64,000 bases of DNA, from positions 1,198,001 through 1,262,000 of the forward strand of contig NZ_QGTX01000001.1 in the NCBI RefSeq assembly GCF_003182485.1, read 5' to 3'. Positions 55,287-63,834 of this stretch are shown here, piece after piece; within the stretch, counting starts at the first letter, position 1; the number at the start of each line of letters is the position of its first letter. This stretch comes from Geodermatophilus normandii (GTDB lineage: Bacteria > Actinomycetota > Actinomycetes > Mycobacteriales > Geodermatophilaceae). A program made the position numbers and the translations under genes. Below the pieces are notes generated by a model, which was not told the DNA's origin, ran no database searches, and saw nothing but the letters and a program-made list of their open reading frames with translations.

Positions 55287-56601
55287 AGCCGTCGAACAGG
55301 GCGCGGCCCCACCAGTCGCCGTCGTCGCGCACGCCCGGCGGGCACGCGAAGACGGCCGAGGAGGTGTGGCGGACGTACTCGTTCATCGCGTCCAGGCGCA
55401 GGTTGCGCTGCACCTGGACGAACCCGGTCTCCGGGTCCCGCTGGAAGGCGATGAAGAACAGCCCGGCGTCGAGCCGGCCGAGCCCGTCGGAGCCGTCGAC
55501 GAAGCTGTAGCCGCGCCGCAGGATCGCCGTCCCGGAGTTGGTCGGGTGGGCCAGGAACACGTGGCTGGTCTCCGGGACGGCGAACTCGCCGTCGACCTGC
55601 TTGGTGAAGTCCACCGGGTCGAACTCCCCCCGCTGCCCGAGCGGGGCACCGCTGCCCTTGGTGCGGCCGATGGTGCGCTGCTGCTCGTCGAGCGAGGAGC
55701 TGTCCCACGGCTCGACGAGCATCCGGATCCGCCGCGTGACGAGGTAGGAGCCGCCGCGCAGCCACTCCGCCCTGCCACCCTCGTCGTCGCCGACCCAGAC
55801 GAAGCGGTCGAGCGCGCTGCCGTTCTCGGCCTTGAGGTTGTCGGTGCCGTCCTTGAACCCGAAGAGGTTGCGCGGTGTGGCCTGGGCGGTGCTGGTCGAC
55901 GACGTCCGGCCGAATCCCAGCTGCGACCAGCGCACGCTCACCACGCCGGCGCCGATGCGCACCAGGTTGCGGACGGCGTGGACGGCGACCTGGGGGTCGT
56001 TGGCGCAGGCCTGGATGCACAGGTCGCCGCCGCTGATCGCGGGGTCGATCTGGTCGCCCGGGAACGCGGGCAGGTCGACCAGCGGCGCGGGCCGGCGGGC
56101 GGCCAGGCCGAAGCGGTCGGCGCCGTCGGCGGTGGTGAACAGCGTGGGCCCGAACCCGACGGTGAGCGTCAGCCCCGACGCCGGCAGGCCGATCGCCTCG
56201 CCGGTGTCGTCGGGCGGCGCGTACTGCGACCCGTCGACCGCGCCGACCGGGCCGGCGTCGCGGCCGGCGGTCATCCGCCGGGCGGCCTCGGTCCAGTCCT
56301 GGAGCAGCTGGACGAGGTCGTCACGGCTGTCGGTGGTGACGTCGAGGGCGACGAAGTGCAGCCGGTCCTGGGCGGGCGTGACGATCCCGGCCTGGTGCTC
56401 GCCGTGGAAGGGCACCGCGTCGGTGGGGGACGCCCCGGCCGCCGGCGCCTCGTCCGCGGTGGCCCGGCCGATGGCACCGCCGGCCGCGCCCGCGGCGAGC
56501 ACGCCGGCGGTGCCGGCGCCGAAGGCACCGAGCAGGCGGCGACGCGACAGCCCGGCCGGTTGCTGCTGGGTGGCCGGCTGCTCAGCGGTCGATCCCGTCA
56601 T
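55285..56601 (-). CDS. efeB: Deferrochelatase/DyP-type peroxidase EfeB (Tat-exported)
   Basis: The protein has 438 residues. A twin-arginine signal (LSRRRLLGAFGAGTAG, about residue 19) leads a DyP domain with the signature GFKDGTDN (GxxDG, the catalytic Asp) and the haem-ligand region around HVFLAHPTNSGTAILRRGYSF. EfeB strips or oxidises iron from haem in the periplasm and feeds EfeO/EfeU. The ATG start at 56601 is clear. It is the third gene of efeU-efeO-efeB, and a strong terminator overlaps its stop. Confidence 0.93.
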   Translation of the reverse strand: MTGSTAEQPATQQQPAGLSRRRLLGAFGAGTAGVLAAGAAGGAIGRATADEAPAAGASPTDAVPFHGEHQAGIVTPAQDRLHFVALDVTTDSRDDLVQLLQDWTEAARRMTAGRDAGPVGAVDGSQYAPPDDTGEAIGLPASGLTLTVGFGPTLFTTADGADRFGLAARRPAPLVDLPAFPGDQIDPAISGGDLCIQACANDPQVAVHAVRNLVRIGAGVVSVRWSQLGFGRTSSTSTAQATPRNLFGFKDGTDNLKAENGSALDRFVWVGDDEGGRAEWLRGGSYLVTRRIRMLVEPWDSSSLDEQQRTIGRTKGSGAPLGQRGEFDPVDFTKQVDGEFAVPETSHVFLAHPTNSGTAILRRGYSFVDGSDGLGRLDAGLFFIAFQRDPETGFVQVQRNLRLDAMNEYVRHTSSAVFACPPGVRDDGDWWGRALFDG

Positions 56602-56697
56602 GGCTCCCTCGTCGTGGCTCTCTCGAGGTGGGGACGAACTCGTCCGTCCCAACGCCCCGCGGACACCGGCGCGTCCCCGGCGCCGGTGTCGCGCGGG

Positions 56698-57849
56698 TCA
56701 CTGGTCCGCGACGACCGCCGCGACCTGGCCGACCGACTCCGACAGCGCGGTGATGCTGTCCGACAGGCCGCGCAGCTGGTCCTCGGTGAGCTGGTCGTGC
56801 AGCGTCCAGCCGCCGTCGGTGCGGTACTGCTCGAGCTCGGCCTCGGTGGCGGCGAACCGCTCGTCGATCTCGGCCACCAGGTCGGGGTCGGCCTCCTCGA
56901 GGTAGGGGCGCAGCGCCTGGACGGCGGCCTCGGAGCCCTCGAGGTTGGCGGCGAAGTCCCACAGGTCGGTGTGCGAGTAGCGGTCCTCCTCGCCGGTGAT
57001 CTTGCCGGTGGCGATCTCGTCGAGGAGGGCCTTGGCGCCGTTGGCCAGCTGCAGCGGCTCCAGGGTCGTCCCGTTGGCGAGGTCGACGATCTCCCGGACG
57101 TCCGCCAGCAGCTGGTCGGCGTACGGGGCCATGCCCTCGGTGGTGCCGCCGACCCACAGCGCCTGCTCGATGCGGTGGAAGCCGGTGAAGTCCTCGCCCT
57201 CGGCCTGGTCCCCCTCGCGGCCGTCGATGCGCGGGTCGAGGTCGCCGAACACCTCCGCCACCGGCTCGATGCGCTCCCAGTAGGTGCGGGCCACCGGGAA
57301 CAGCGCCTTGGCGCCCTCGACGTCCCCGGCCTCCACGGCGTCGACGAAGGCGGTGGTCTGCTCGAGCAGCGCGCCGGTCTGGCTCTGCACGTAGCGCTGG
57401 TAGTCGGTGCTCGCCTGCGCGAGGGTCTCGTCCTCCGACAGCGAGGTCGCCTCGCCGGTGATCGTGAGGTCGCTGCGGATGCCGTCGCCGACCATGCCGG
57501 GCTTGCAGGCGGTCTGGTAGGTGCCGGCCGGCAGCTCGACCAGCAGCTCCCGGGTCAGACCGGGGGCGATGTTCTCGACCTCGCCCATCACCCGGTCGCC
57601 GTCGGCGTAGACGTAGAACTCGGTGACCTGGCTGCCGGAGTTGGTCACCTGGAACTCGTGCGTGCCGGCGGGCAGCTCGCTGCTGGCGACGTCGCAGGAG
57701 TCGTCGGACGCCGCGACGGTCACCGTGTCGGCGGCCTCGCCGCCCGAGGCGCCGCCGGACCCGGCGTCCGCGCCGCCGCAGGCGGCGGTGGTCAGCGCGG
57801 CCAGGAGGCCCGCGGTGAGGAGGGGGAGGCGGCGGTCACGCACGGACAT
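56698..57849 (-). CDS. efeO: Iron uptake protein EfeO (cupredoxin-imelysin)
   Basis: A protein of 383 residues. A lipoprotein-like signal peptide ends at LTTAACG (about residue 24). The N-terminal cupredoxin-like domain (about 42-130: SDDSCDVASSELPAGTHEFQV, TACKPGM) holds Cys and Met ligands for metal, and the imelysin M75 domain follows with the HxxE motif HRIEQAL. EfeO binds iron and presents it to EfeU. It overlaps efeU by 14 bases and is 96 bases from efeB. Confidence 0.92.
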   Translation of the reverse strand: MSVRDRRLPLLTAGLLAALTTAACGGADAGSGGASGGEAADTVTVAASDDSCDVASSELPAGTHEFQVTNSGSQVTEFYVYADGDRVMGEVENIAPGLTRELLVELPAGTYQTACKPGMVGDGIRSDLTITGEATSLSEDETLAQASTDYQRYVQSQTGALLEQTTAFVDAVEAGDVEGAKALFPVARTYWERIEPVAEVFGDLDPRIDGREGDQAEGEDFTGFHRIEQALWVGGTTEGMAPYADQLLADVREIVDLANGTTLEPLQLANGAKALLDEIATGKITGEEDRYSHTDLWDFAANLEGSEAAVQALRPYLEEADPDLVAEIDERFAATEAELEQYRTDGGWTLHDQLTEDQLRGLSDSITALSESVGQVAAVVADQ

Positions 57850-58747
57850 GCTCGGTGGTCTCCGGCTGCTGGGAGGGGGTCCGGGCCGGGGTGGCGCCGG
57901 GGGGCTGGGGAGCGGCCGGGGCGGACGCGGGCGTCCGGGCCGGCCAGAGGAAGGCGGCGAGGACCGGCAGCAGGTAGGCGACGTGGGCGACCGTCTCGAG
58001 CACCGTGGGCGCCGCGGTGACGTTGAAGATCCCGGCGATCGTCGCGCCGTACCAGCTGGTGGGGTCCAGGACACCGGAGACGTCGAAGGCCAGGACGTCG
58101 AGACCGGGCAGGACACCGGCCTCCTGGAAGTCGTGGACCCCGTACTTGAGGATCCCGGCCGCCACGAGGACCAGCAGGACGCCGCTGACGGTGAAGAACC
58201 GCGACAGGTCGATCCGGATGGCGCCGGCGTACAGGCCGGTGCCGATGACGACGGCGGTGAGGACGCCGGCGGTGATCGCGACCAGCGGCGTCGCCGTCGT
58301 GGTGGCGCCCTGGGCGGCGGCGTAGAAGAGCAGCGTGGTCTCCAGGCCCTCGCGGACCACGGAGAGGAAGGCGATCCCGGCGACGGCGAGCGTGCCGACG
58401 CCGATCGCGGCCTCCAGCTTCCCGGTCAGCTCGCCCTTGAGCCGGCGCGCGGTGCGCCGCATCCAGAAGACCATCCAGGTGACCAGCCCGACGGCGAGCA
58501 CCGAGGTGATCGCCTCGAACAGCTCGCGCGAGCGGTAGTCGGCCAGCAGCGTGGTCTCGGTGTAGGTGAGCAGCGCGCCGAACAGCACCGAGATCGCGAC
58601 GGCGGCGGCCACGCCGGCCCACAGGGGCAGCAGCTGGCGGCGCCGGCCGGACCTGACCAGGTAGGCCACGAGGATGCTGACCACCAGGGTGGCCTCGAGA
58701 CCCTCACGGAGGCCGATGACGTAGCTGGCGAGGAAGGCCTGGCCCAT
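57836..58747 (-). CDS. efeU: Ferrous iron permease EfeU (FTR1 family)
   Basis: The 303-residue product has about seven transmembrane helices and both FTR1 REGLE motifs, REGLEATL (helix 1) and REGLETTL (helix 4). EfeU is the membrane channel for iron after EfeO/EfeB processing. ATG 58747 is the start. Its 3' end overlaps efeO by 14 bases, so all three genes form one operon. It has a Pro-rich cytoplasmic tail of about 30 residues. Confidence 0.94.
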   Translation of the reverse strand: MGQAFLASYVIGLREGLEATLVVSILVAYLVRSGRRRQLLPLWAGVAAAVAISVLFGALLTYTETTLLADYRSRELFEAITSVLAVGLVTWMVFWMRRTARRLKGELTGKLEAAIGVGTLAVAGIAFLSVVREGLETTLLFYAAAQGATTTATPLVAITAGVLTAVVIGTGLYAGAIRIDLSRFFTVSGVLLVLVAAGILKYGVHDFQEAGVLPGLDVLAFDVSGVLDPTSWYGATIAGIFNVTAAPTVLETVAHVAYLLPVLAAFLWPARTPASAPAAPQPPGATPARTPSQQPETTEHVRA

Positions 58748-58795
58748 GGCTGACCCATCTGTCGGCGGCGGGGGGACCCCCGCGTCCGGGACTGA

Positions 58796-58814
58796 GGGCA
58801 GGCACACCTTACTC
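58796..58814 (-). promoter_or_regulatory. Putative DtxR/IdeR iron box upstream of efeU
   Basis: Read on the minus strand, AGTAAGGTGTGCCTGCCCT agrees with the TTAGGTTAGGCTAACC part of the IdeR consensus at roughly 11 of 16 positions. It lies 49-67 bases upstream of the efeU start, a reasonable place for iron repression. Confidence 0.45.
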
Positions 58815-58890
58815 GCCGCGGCGGGCCCGGCCAGTCCCCCGCCGAGGCAGCTCCACCGCACCCGGGCGGGTGCGTGGCAGGGTGACCGGC

Positions 58891-59688
58891 ATGTCCGAGA
58901 CGACGACGGGAACGGCCACCACGGTGACCCGCGAGGACGCCGGCGGCGTCGCGACGGTCACGCTGCAGAAGCCGGGCATCTCCCGGGCGATGCGCCGCGA
59001 GCTGCTCGAGGTGGTGCAGGGCATCGCCGAGGACGGGTCGGTGCGCGCGGTCCTGCTCACCGGCACCGGCCGCGCGTTCTGCGTGGGCCAGGACCTCGGC
59101 GAGCACGTGGAGTCGCTGCGCGGCGACGCGGCGACGTCCCTCTCGGTGGTCGAGGACGAGTACAACCCGCTGGTCCTGGCGTTGTCGGCGCTGCGGGTGC
59201 CGGTCGTCGTCGGCGTCAACGGGGCGTGCGCCGGAGCGGGCCTGGGGCTGGCGATGGCCGGTGACCTGCGGGTGGCCGCCGCCGGCGCCAAGTTCACGAC
59301 GGCGTTCACCGGCATCGGCCTGTCCAGCGACTCCGCGCTCGCCGCCCGGCTCGTGCACAGCGTGGGCGTCGCCCGCGCCACCGAGCTGCTGCTGCTCCCC
59401 GACGCCTTCCCGGCCGAGACCGCGCTGCAGTGGGGCCTGGTGCACCGGGTGGTCGAGGCCGGCGAGGTGGCCGGTGAGGCGCGGGCCCTGGCCGAGCGGC
59501 TCGCGGCCGGGCCGACGGCGGCCTACCGCGCGGTCAAGACCGTGCTGGCCACCGCGCCGACCGACTCGCTGGAGGCGACGCTCGCGCTCGAGGCCCGGCT
59601 GCAGACCGAGCTCGGCCGCACCGCCGACCACGCCGAGGCGGTCGAGGCCTTCCTCGCCAAGCGCCCGCCCCGGTTCACCGGCAGGTGA
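58891..59688 (+). CDS. Enoyl-CoA hydratase/isomerase family protein
   Basis: A 265-residue crotonase-fold protein. The oxyanion-hole segments AVLLTGTGRAFCVGQDLGEH (about residue 64) and GVNGACAGAGLGLAMAGDLRVA (about 110) and the AYRAVKTVL C-terminal helix are typical. The first strand reads TVTLQKPGISRAMRREL where NRP-like residues are usual. It may hydrate or isomerise an acyl-CoA (PaaG/PaaB-like); the substrate is unknown. The start ATG 58891 lies 7 bases after CAGGGT; GTG 58882 is an alternative. Confidence 0.87.
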   Translation: MSETTTGTATTVTREDAGGVATVTLQKPGISRAMRRELLEVVQGIAEDGSVRAVLLTGTGRAFCVGQDLGEHVESLRGDAATSLSVVEDEYNPLVLALSALRVPVVVGVNGACAGAGLGLAMAGDLRVAAAGAKFTTAFTGIGLSSDSALAARLVHSVGVARATELLLLPDAFPAETALQWGLVHRVVEAGEVAGEARALAERLAAGPTAAYRAVKTVLATAPTDSLEATLALEARLQTELGRTADHAEAVEAFLAKRPPRFTGR

Positions 59689-59847
59689 GCCGACAGCGCT
59701 ACAAGGGCCCCTCGGCTCCACGGAGCGCGATGCCGGGGTCGCCCGGAGTACCGACACGGTGGGGTCCGTCCGGCCACCCGGTCCGGCACCCGGGTGCGGC
59801 TGCCGCACGGTGACACGGTGGTCCCCACGCGAGTGGAGGGGGCCACG

Positions 59848-60443
59848 GTGGACGCAGGCACGGCCGGGACGGCCGCGGGGGAACGGCCGCTGCCGCGCCG
59901 GCCGGTCCGCCCCGGGGACGCCGCGGACCGGCCGGCCCCGGCGCGCCCCCGCTCACCAGCTCCCTCGCCCCGCCGCTCACCCCGGCGGTGCCCCCGCGCC
60001 CCCGCGCCGTCCGCGCCTCCGGCCTGCTCTGCTGGGCCGCGGCCCTCACCGCCGCCGCCGGCCTGGTCGCGATGCTGCTCGACCGTGCGGCCCTCGACGC
60101 GCGGCTGACAGCGACCGCGACCGCCGGGGACCCGGCCGCGTCGGCGGCGGAGGTCTCCGACGCGGTGGCGGCGACGATCGCCATGGTGGTCGGCGCGGTC
60201 GCGCTGGTGACCGCGCTCGTGGCGGCCGGCACCGCGCTCGCGCTGCGGCGCCGCGCGTGGGCGCGCTGGGTGCTCCTGGCGCTGCTGCTACCGACCCTGC
60301 TGGTCCTGGACCTGGCGCAGAGCACCGCGGCCGGCGACGCCGACCTCGACCGGCTCGCGCTCATCGGCGCCGCCGGGCTGTTCCTCCTCGTCCCGCTCCC
60401 GCTGTTCAGCCGCTCCGCGCGGGCCTGGTTCCGCCCCGGCTGA
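59848..60443 (+). pseudogene. Membrane protein of unknown function, apparent frameshift
   Basis: The GTG start at 59848 has GGAGGGGG upstream. A Pro-rich N-terminus (DAGTAGTAAGERPLPRRP) runs to about 59945; after the five-C run at 59946-59950, the sensible reading (LTSSLAPPLTPAVPPRPR, then three or four transmembrane helices such as LLCWAAALTAAAGLVAML and WVLLALLLPTLLVLDL) continues in another frame to 60443. The length is 3n+2, so one missing C would restore 198 codons. A start at GTG 59988 would give only the hydrophobic part. The family is not recognised. The last 156 bases overlap the GTPase gene on the opposite strand. Confidence 0.65.
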
Positions 60444-61913
60444 GGAGTCCTCGAGGGCGGCGAGCACGCCCTCGCAGGACCGGACGACGACGTCGGCGGC
60501 GTCGGCCGCCGCGCGGTCGCCGAGCGGGTCGGCCGCCACCTCCCGCCACCGCCGCAGCGCCTGCACCGCCACGGTCCGCAGCGCCCCGGCCGGCGTCCCC
60601 TCGGGCAGCCCCAGCCGGTCGGCCGGCGTGGTCCCCGCGGCGCCGAGCAGGCGCTCGGCCTCGGCCAACAGCGCCGCCGGGAGGGGGCCGCCGGGCGCCC
60701 GCGTCCGGGCCAGCAGGGCCAGTTCGGCGACGTCGTCGGAGGCCAGCCGGATCCGCTCGGCCTCCGCCCGCACGGCGTCGGCGCCGTCGACCGGGTGCGC
60801 CTCGAGCAGCTCCTCCACCAGCCGCAGCGCCGCCGCGGCCCGCACCGGCCCGCCGCGGTCGGTGAAGTGCACCGCGAGCAGCCGCTGCAGCTCGGTCAGG
60901 CCGCTGCGGCGCAGCAGCTCCCCGGCCAGCGCGTCGGCGTCGCCGATCCCGGCCCGCACCAGCGCGACCGACAGCCGGATGCCGAACAGGCCCAGCCGGT
61001 CGAGCAGCCCGGCCCGGACCTCGGCCGACAGCGGGACGGCGGACTCGGGCCGGCAGAAGCGGTCGGCGGTGAGCAGCATCGCGGTCACCGCGGCGGGGTC
61101 GGCCCCGGCGAGCGCGCGCAGGGCCACCAGGTCGCCGTGCCGCAGCGTACGGCCGGCCAGGGCCAGCTGCCCCGCCACCGGCACCACCGCTGAGCTGACC
61201 GCCCGCAGCTGCGGGTCCGCCGACATCCGGCGGGCCACCGCCGCGGCCGCCTGCAGCGCGTCGATCCGCCCGGCGCCGACCTCGTCGGCCCGGGAGAGCA
61301 CGGTGATCGTCGTCGTCAGGGTGCCGGTGGCGCCGGTGGCGGCCTGGAAGGCGCTCAGGACGGCGAGGTCGTCGGGCTGCGGCTGGCGGGTCAGGTGGAC
61401 GACGGCGTCGGCGCCGGCGAGGCCGGCCTCGGTGCCGAGGAAGGCGTGCGTGCGGTCGCTGGTGCCCACCGACAGCGAGCCGGTGCCCGGGGTGTCGACG
61501 AGGGTGGCGCCGAGCAGGTCCGGCGAGGGCCAGTCGACGACCAGCGCGGTGACGTCCTCCGGCGGCGTGCCGGCCAGGTCGAGCCGGAGGCCGCCGCCGG
61601 CCCGGCGCACCGGCAGGTCGCGGGTGACGCCGTCGGTGCCGTGCAGGACGACGCGGGGCACCGCGCCGTGCCGGTACTCGGTCACCACCCGGGTGCACTC
61701 CCCGGCGTCGGTCGGTGCCACCCGGGCGCCCACGAGCGCGTTGAGCAGCGTGGACTTGCCCGCCTTCACCCGGCCGACCAGCGCCACGCGCAGCGGCTCG
61801 TCCAGCCGCCGGCGCGCCGCGGCCAGCCGCGCGGCCGCCTCCGGCACGTCCGCCCAGCGGACGAGGGCGTCGTCCAGGAGGGCCCGGACGCCGTCGGGGA
61901 CGGGACCGGTCAC
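60288..61913 (-). CDS. Dynamin-like GTPase, second of pair
   Basis: The reading frame gives 541 residues, with the P-loop GRVKAGKSTLLNALVGA near residue 46, a switch Thr in PTDAGECTRVVTEYR, G3 DTPGTGSLSV and G4 LSRADE, then a helical region lacking an obvious transmembrane segment. It resembles the smaller partner of bacterial dynamin pairs (DynB, IniC). Such proteins remodel or protect membranes. The GTG start overlaps the stop of the first GTPase by 4 bases. The last 50 or so residues (EQRERDEEEQPGG) lie antisense to the membrane-protein gene and may be out of frame; the true end could be near 60430. Confidence 0.83.
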   Translation of the reverse strand: MTGPVPDGVRALLDDALVRWADVPEAAARLAAARRRLDEPLRVALVGRVKAGKSTLLNALVGARVAPTDAGECTRVVTEYRHGAVPRVVLHGTDGVTRDLPVRRAGGGLRLDLAGTPPEDVTALVVDWPSPDLLGATLVDTPGTGSLSVGTSDRTHAFLGTEAGLAGADAVVHLTRQPQPDDLAVLSAFQAATGATGTLTTTITVLSRADEVGAGRIDALQAAAAVARRMSADPQLRAVSSAVVPVAGQLALAGRTLRHGDLVALRALAGADPAAVTAMLLTADRFCRPESAVPLSAEVRAGLLDRLGLFGIRLSVALVRAGIGDADALAGELLRRSGLTELQRLLAVHFTDRGGPVRAAAALRLVEELLEAHPVDGADAVRAEAERIRLASDDVAELALLARTRAPGGPLPAALLAEAERLLGAAGTTPADRLGLPEGTPAGALRTVAVQALRRWREVAADPLGDRAAADAADVVVRSCEGVLAALEDSSAGAEPGPRGAAEQRERDEEEQPGGADEREPVEVGVAGRGALRQVQDQQGR

Positions 61914-63727
61914 GGGGTGGGCACCGGGGCGCGGTCCAGGCGGGCGACGTCGGCGGTGAGCCGGTCGAGGCGGTCGAGGCGGGCCCGCAGCACGCGGATG
62001 CGGGCCTCGTGGTCGGCGGTGGCCTCCTTCGCCGAGCGCTGGGCCGCCTTGACCGCGTCGGCGAGGGTGCGGGCGGTCTCGTCGGTGGTGTCGGTGACCA
62101 GGTCGCGCAGCGTGCGCTGGACCGCCCGCAACCGGTCCTTGAGGTGCTTGCCCACCTGGAACACCACCTCGTCGAGGTGCCGGCGCACCACCGTGCGGGC
62201 CTCCGACTCGCGCCGCTGCCGCCGCTGCTTGGCGTCGTCGTTGTAGGCCTTGCGGCCCAGCACGACGCCGGCGGCCAGTGAGAACGGGTTGATGATCGCC
62301 AGCCCTGCCAGGCTCGTGACCAGGCCGGTCATCAGCACGCCGGTGTAGGACCCGCGCAGGCCGATCAGCGTCCGCTCGCGCAGCGTCAGCGAGCCGTCGT
62401 CCATGCCGGGGAGGTCGACGAGGGTGTCGAGCGCGTCCCCGGCGGCGCCGACCTCCAGCGCCGGGACCGAGCCGCCGCCGTCGCGGGTGACCTGCTCGAC
62501 CACCTGCTCGGCCAGCCAGCGGGACCGCTGCTCGGCCCAGACGTAGCTGTCGGCCACCGCGGCGGCGATGCGCTGGTCGAGCCACGCGGTGATCTCCGGC
62601 CAGGCCGGCCCCGGGTCGCGGGCGGCGATGACCTCCTCGGCCTCGCGGACGACGACCCGCGAGCGGTCCCGCAGGTCGTGGTCGATGTCGGCCATGAGGT
62701 CGGTGACGCCGTCGCTGAGCACCTGCTGCCACCGCGAGGAGCGGCGGCGCTGCTCGTCGACGGCGGTGCGGGCCTCGTCCAGCTCGGCGAGCAGCGCCTC
62801 GCGCGAGGCCGGGTCCTCCAGGCTGCGCAGCTCCGAGCGCAGCGCCAGGGACAGGTGGCCGGTGACGGCGGTGAGGTCGTGCACGAGGGAGCGGCGGGCC
62901 AGCGACGCGGCGCGGCCGGCCACCTCGTCCTGCAGGTGGGCGACCAGCGGGCCCAGGCCGGACTCCTCGTGCAGCTCGCGGTCGCGGGCCTGCACGGCGA
63001 GCAGCGCCAGCGTCGAGGAGACGGCGAACAGCGGCGCGTCCAGCCCGCGGGCGGCCAGGTGGCCGCGGTCGAGGTCGGCGATGCGCCGCCAGTCGGGACA
63101 GGCGTCGGTCTTGGTCAGGACGCAGACGACCGTCGGGCACAGCGCGGTGGCCTGCTCGAGCAGCGCCATCTCCGGCGCGGTGAACTCCTGGCTGGCGTCG
63201 GAGACGAAGACGACGGCGTCGGCGGTGGGCAGCAGGTCCAGCGTGCTCAGCGCGTGCGCGACGCCGAGGCCGCCGACGCCGGCGGTGTCGACCAGCTCCA
63301 GCCCGCCCGCGAGCAGCCGCCGCGGCAGCTCCACCTCCGCCTGGACGATCCGCTCGGCGCCGGGCCCGGTGACGCGGGCGGCGACCGTCTCCACCGGCAC
63401 GGGCACCCGCTCGGTGGCGACCTCGGCACCCGGCTCCCCGGACGTCGGGCCCACCGCCCGCACGAGCGTGGCCCGCGGCGCGTCCCCGTTGCGCACGACC
63501 GTGGGCACGAGGGTGGCGACGTCGTCGGCGACCGGGCAGACCGGCACCCCGGTCAGGGCGTTGACCAGGGAGCTCTTGCCCTGCTTGGGCTCCCCCAGGA
63601 CCAGGACCCGCACGCCCGGGGCGGCGTGCCGGCCGCGCGCCTGGGTGAGCCGGCGGTGCAGGTCGGGGCGCTCGCACTCGTCGGCGAGCGCCAGCGCCCG
63701 GTCGGCGAGCTGTTCCGGTGTGACCAC
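61910..63727 (-). CDS. Dynamin-like GTPase, first of pair, with membrane-binding segment
   Basis: A protein of 605 residues: the P-loop GEPKQGKSSLVNALTG near residue 45, switch I in DDVATLVPTVV, G3 DTAGVGGLGV and G4 LTKTDACPDW. A long helical bundle follows, then a hydrophobic hairpin (VLMTGLVTSLAGLAIINPFSLAAGVVLG, about residues 465-492) and a coiled-coil tail. This is the membrane-anchored partner type (DynA, IniA). GTG 63727 was preferred to GTG 63733 because GGAGG sits 5 bases before it. The paralogue is coupled downstream. Confidence 0.88.
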   Translation of the reverse strand: MVTPEQLADRALALADECERPDLHRRLTQARGRHAAPGVRVLVLGEPKQGKSSLVNALTGVPVCPVADDVATLVPTVVRNGDAPRATLVRAVGPTSGEPGAEVATERVPVPVETVAARVTGPGAERIVQAEVELPRRLLAGGLELVDTAGVGGLGVAHALSTLDLLPTADAVVFVSDASQEFTAPEMALLEQATALCPTVVCVLTKTDACPDWRRIADLDRGHLAARGLDAPLFAVSSTLALLAVQARDRELHEESGLGPLVAHLQDEVAGRAASLARRSLVHDLTAVTGHLSLALRSELRSLEDPASREALLAELDEARTAVDEQRRRSSRWQQVLSDGVTDLMADIDHDLRDRSRVVVREAEEVIAARDPGPAWPEITAWLDQRIAAAVADSYVWAEQRSRWLAEQVVEQVTRDGGGSVPALEVGAAGDALDTLVDLPGMDDGSLTLRERTLIGLRGSYTGVLMTGLVTSLAGLAIINPFSLAAGVVLGRKAYNDDAKQRRQRRESEARTVVRRHLDEVVFQVGKHLKDRLRAVQRTLRDLVTDTTDETARTLADAVKAAQRSAKEATADHEARIRVLRARLDRLDRLTADVARLDRAPVPTP

Positions 63728-63785
63728 GGCCACCTCCTCTCCGGGCCCGGTCTACCACCCGGGGCCCGGTCGCGGACAGGGAGCA

Positions 63786-63820
63786 GCCCGGCCCCGGGGC
63801 ACTGGGCACCGGGGCCGGGC
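63786..63820 (-). terminator. Terminator after the Asp-rich protein gene
   Basis: A perfect 12-base-pair stem (GCCCGGCCCCGG at 63786-63797 with CCGGGGCCGGGC at 63809-63820) and an 11-base loop begin 14 bases beyond the stop codon. It makes the dynamin-like pair an independent transcript. Confidence 0.8.
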
Positions 63821-63834
63821 GCGGGTGGGAGGGA

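Noticed and set aside
59689-59847. A possible small RNA or gene after the enoyl-CoA hydratase
   Set aside because: No start with a ribosome site, no tRNA fold and no strong hairpin were recognised.
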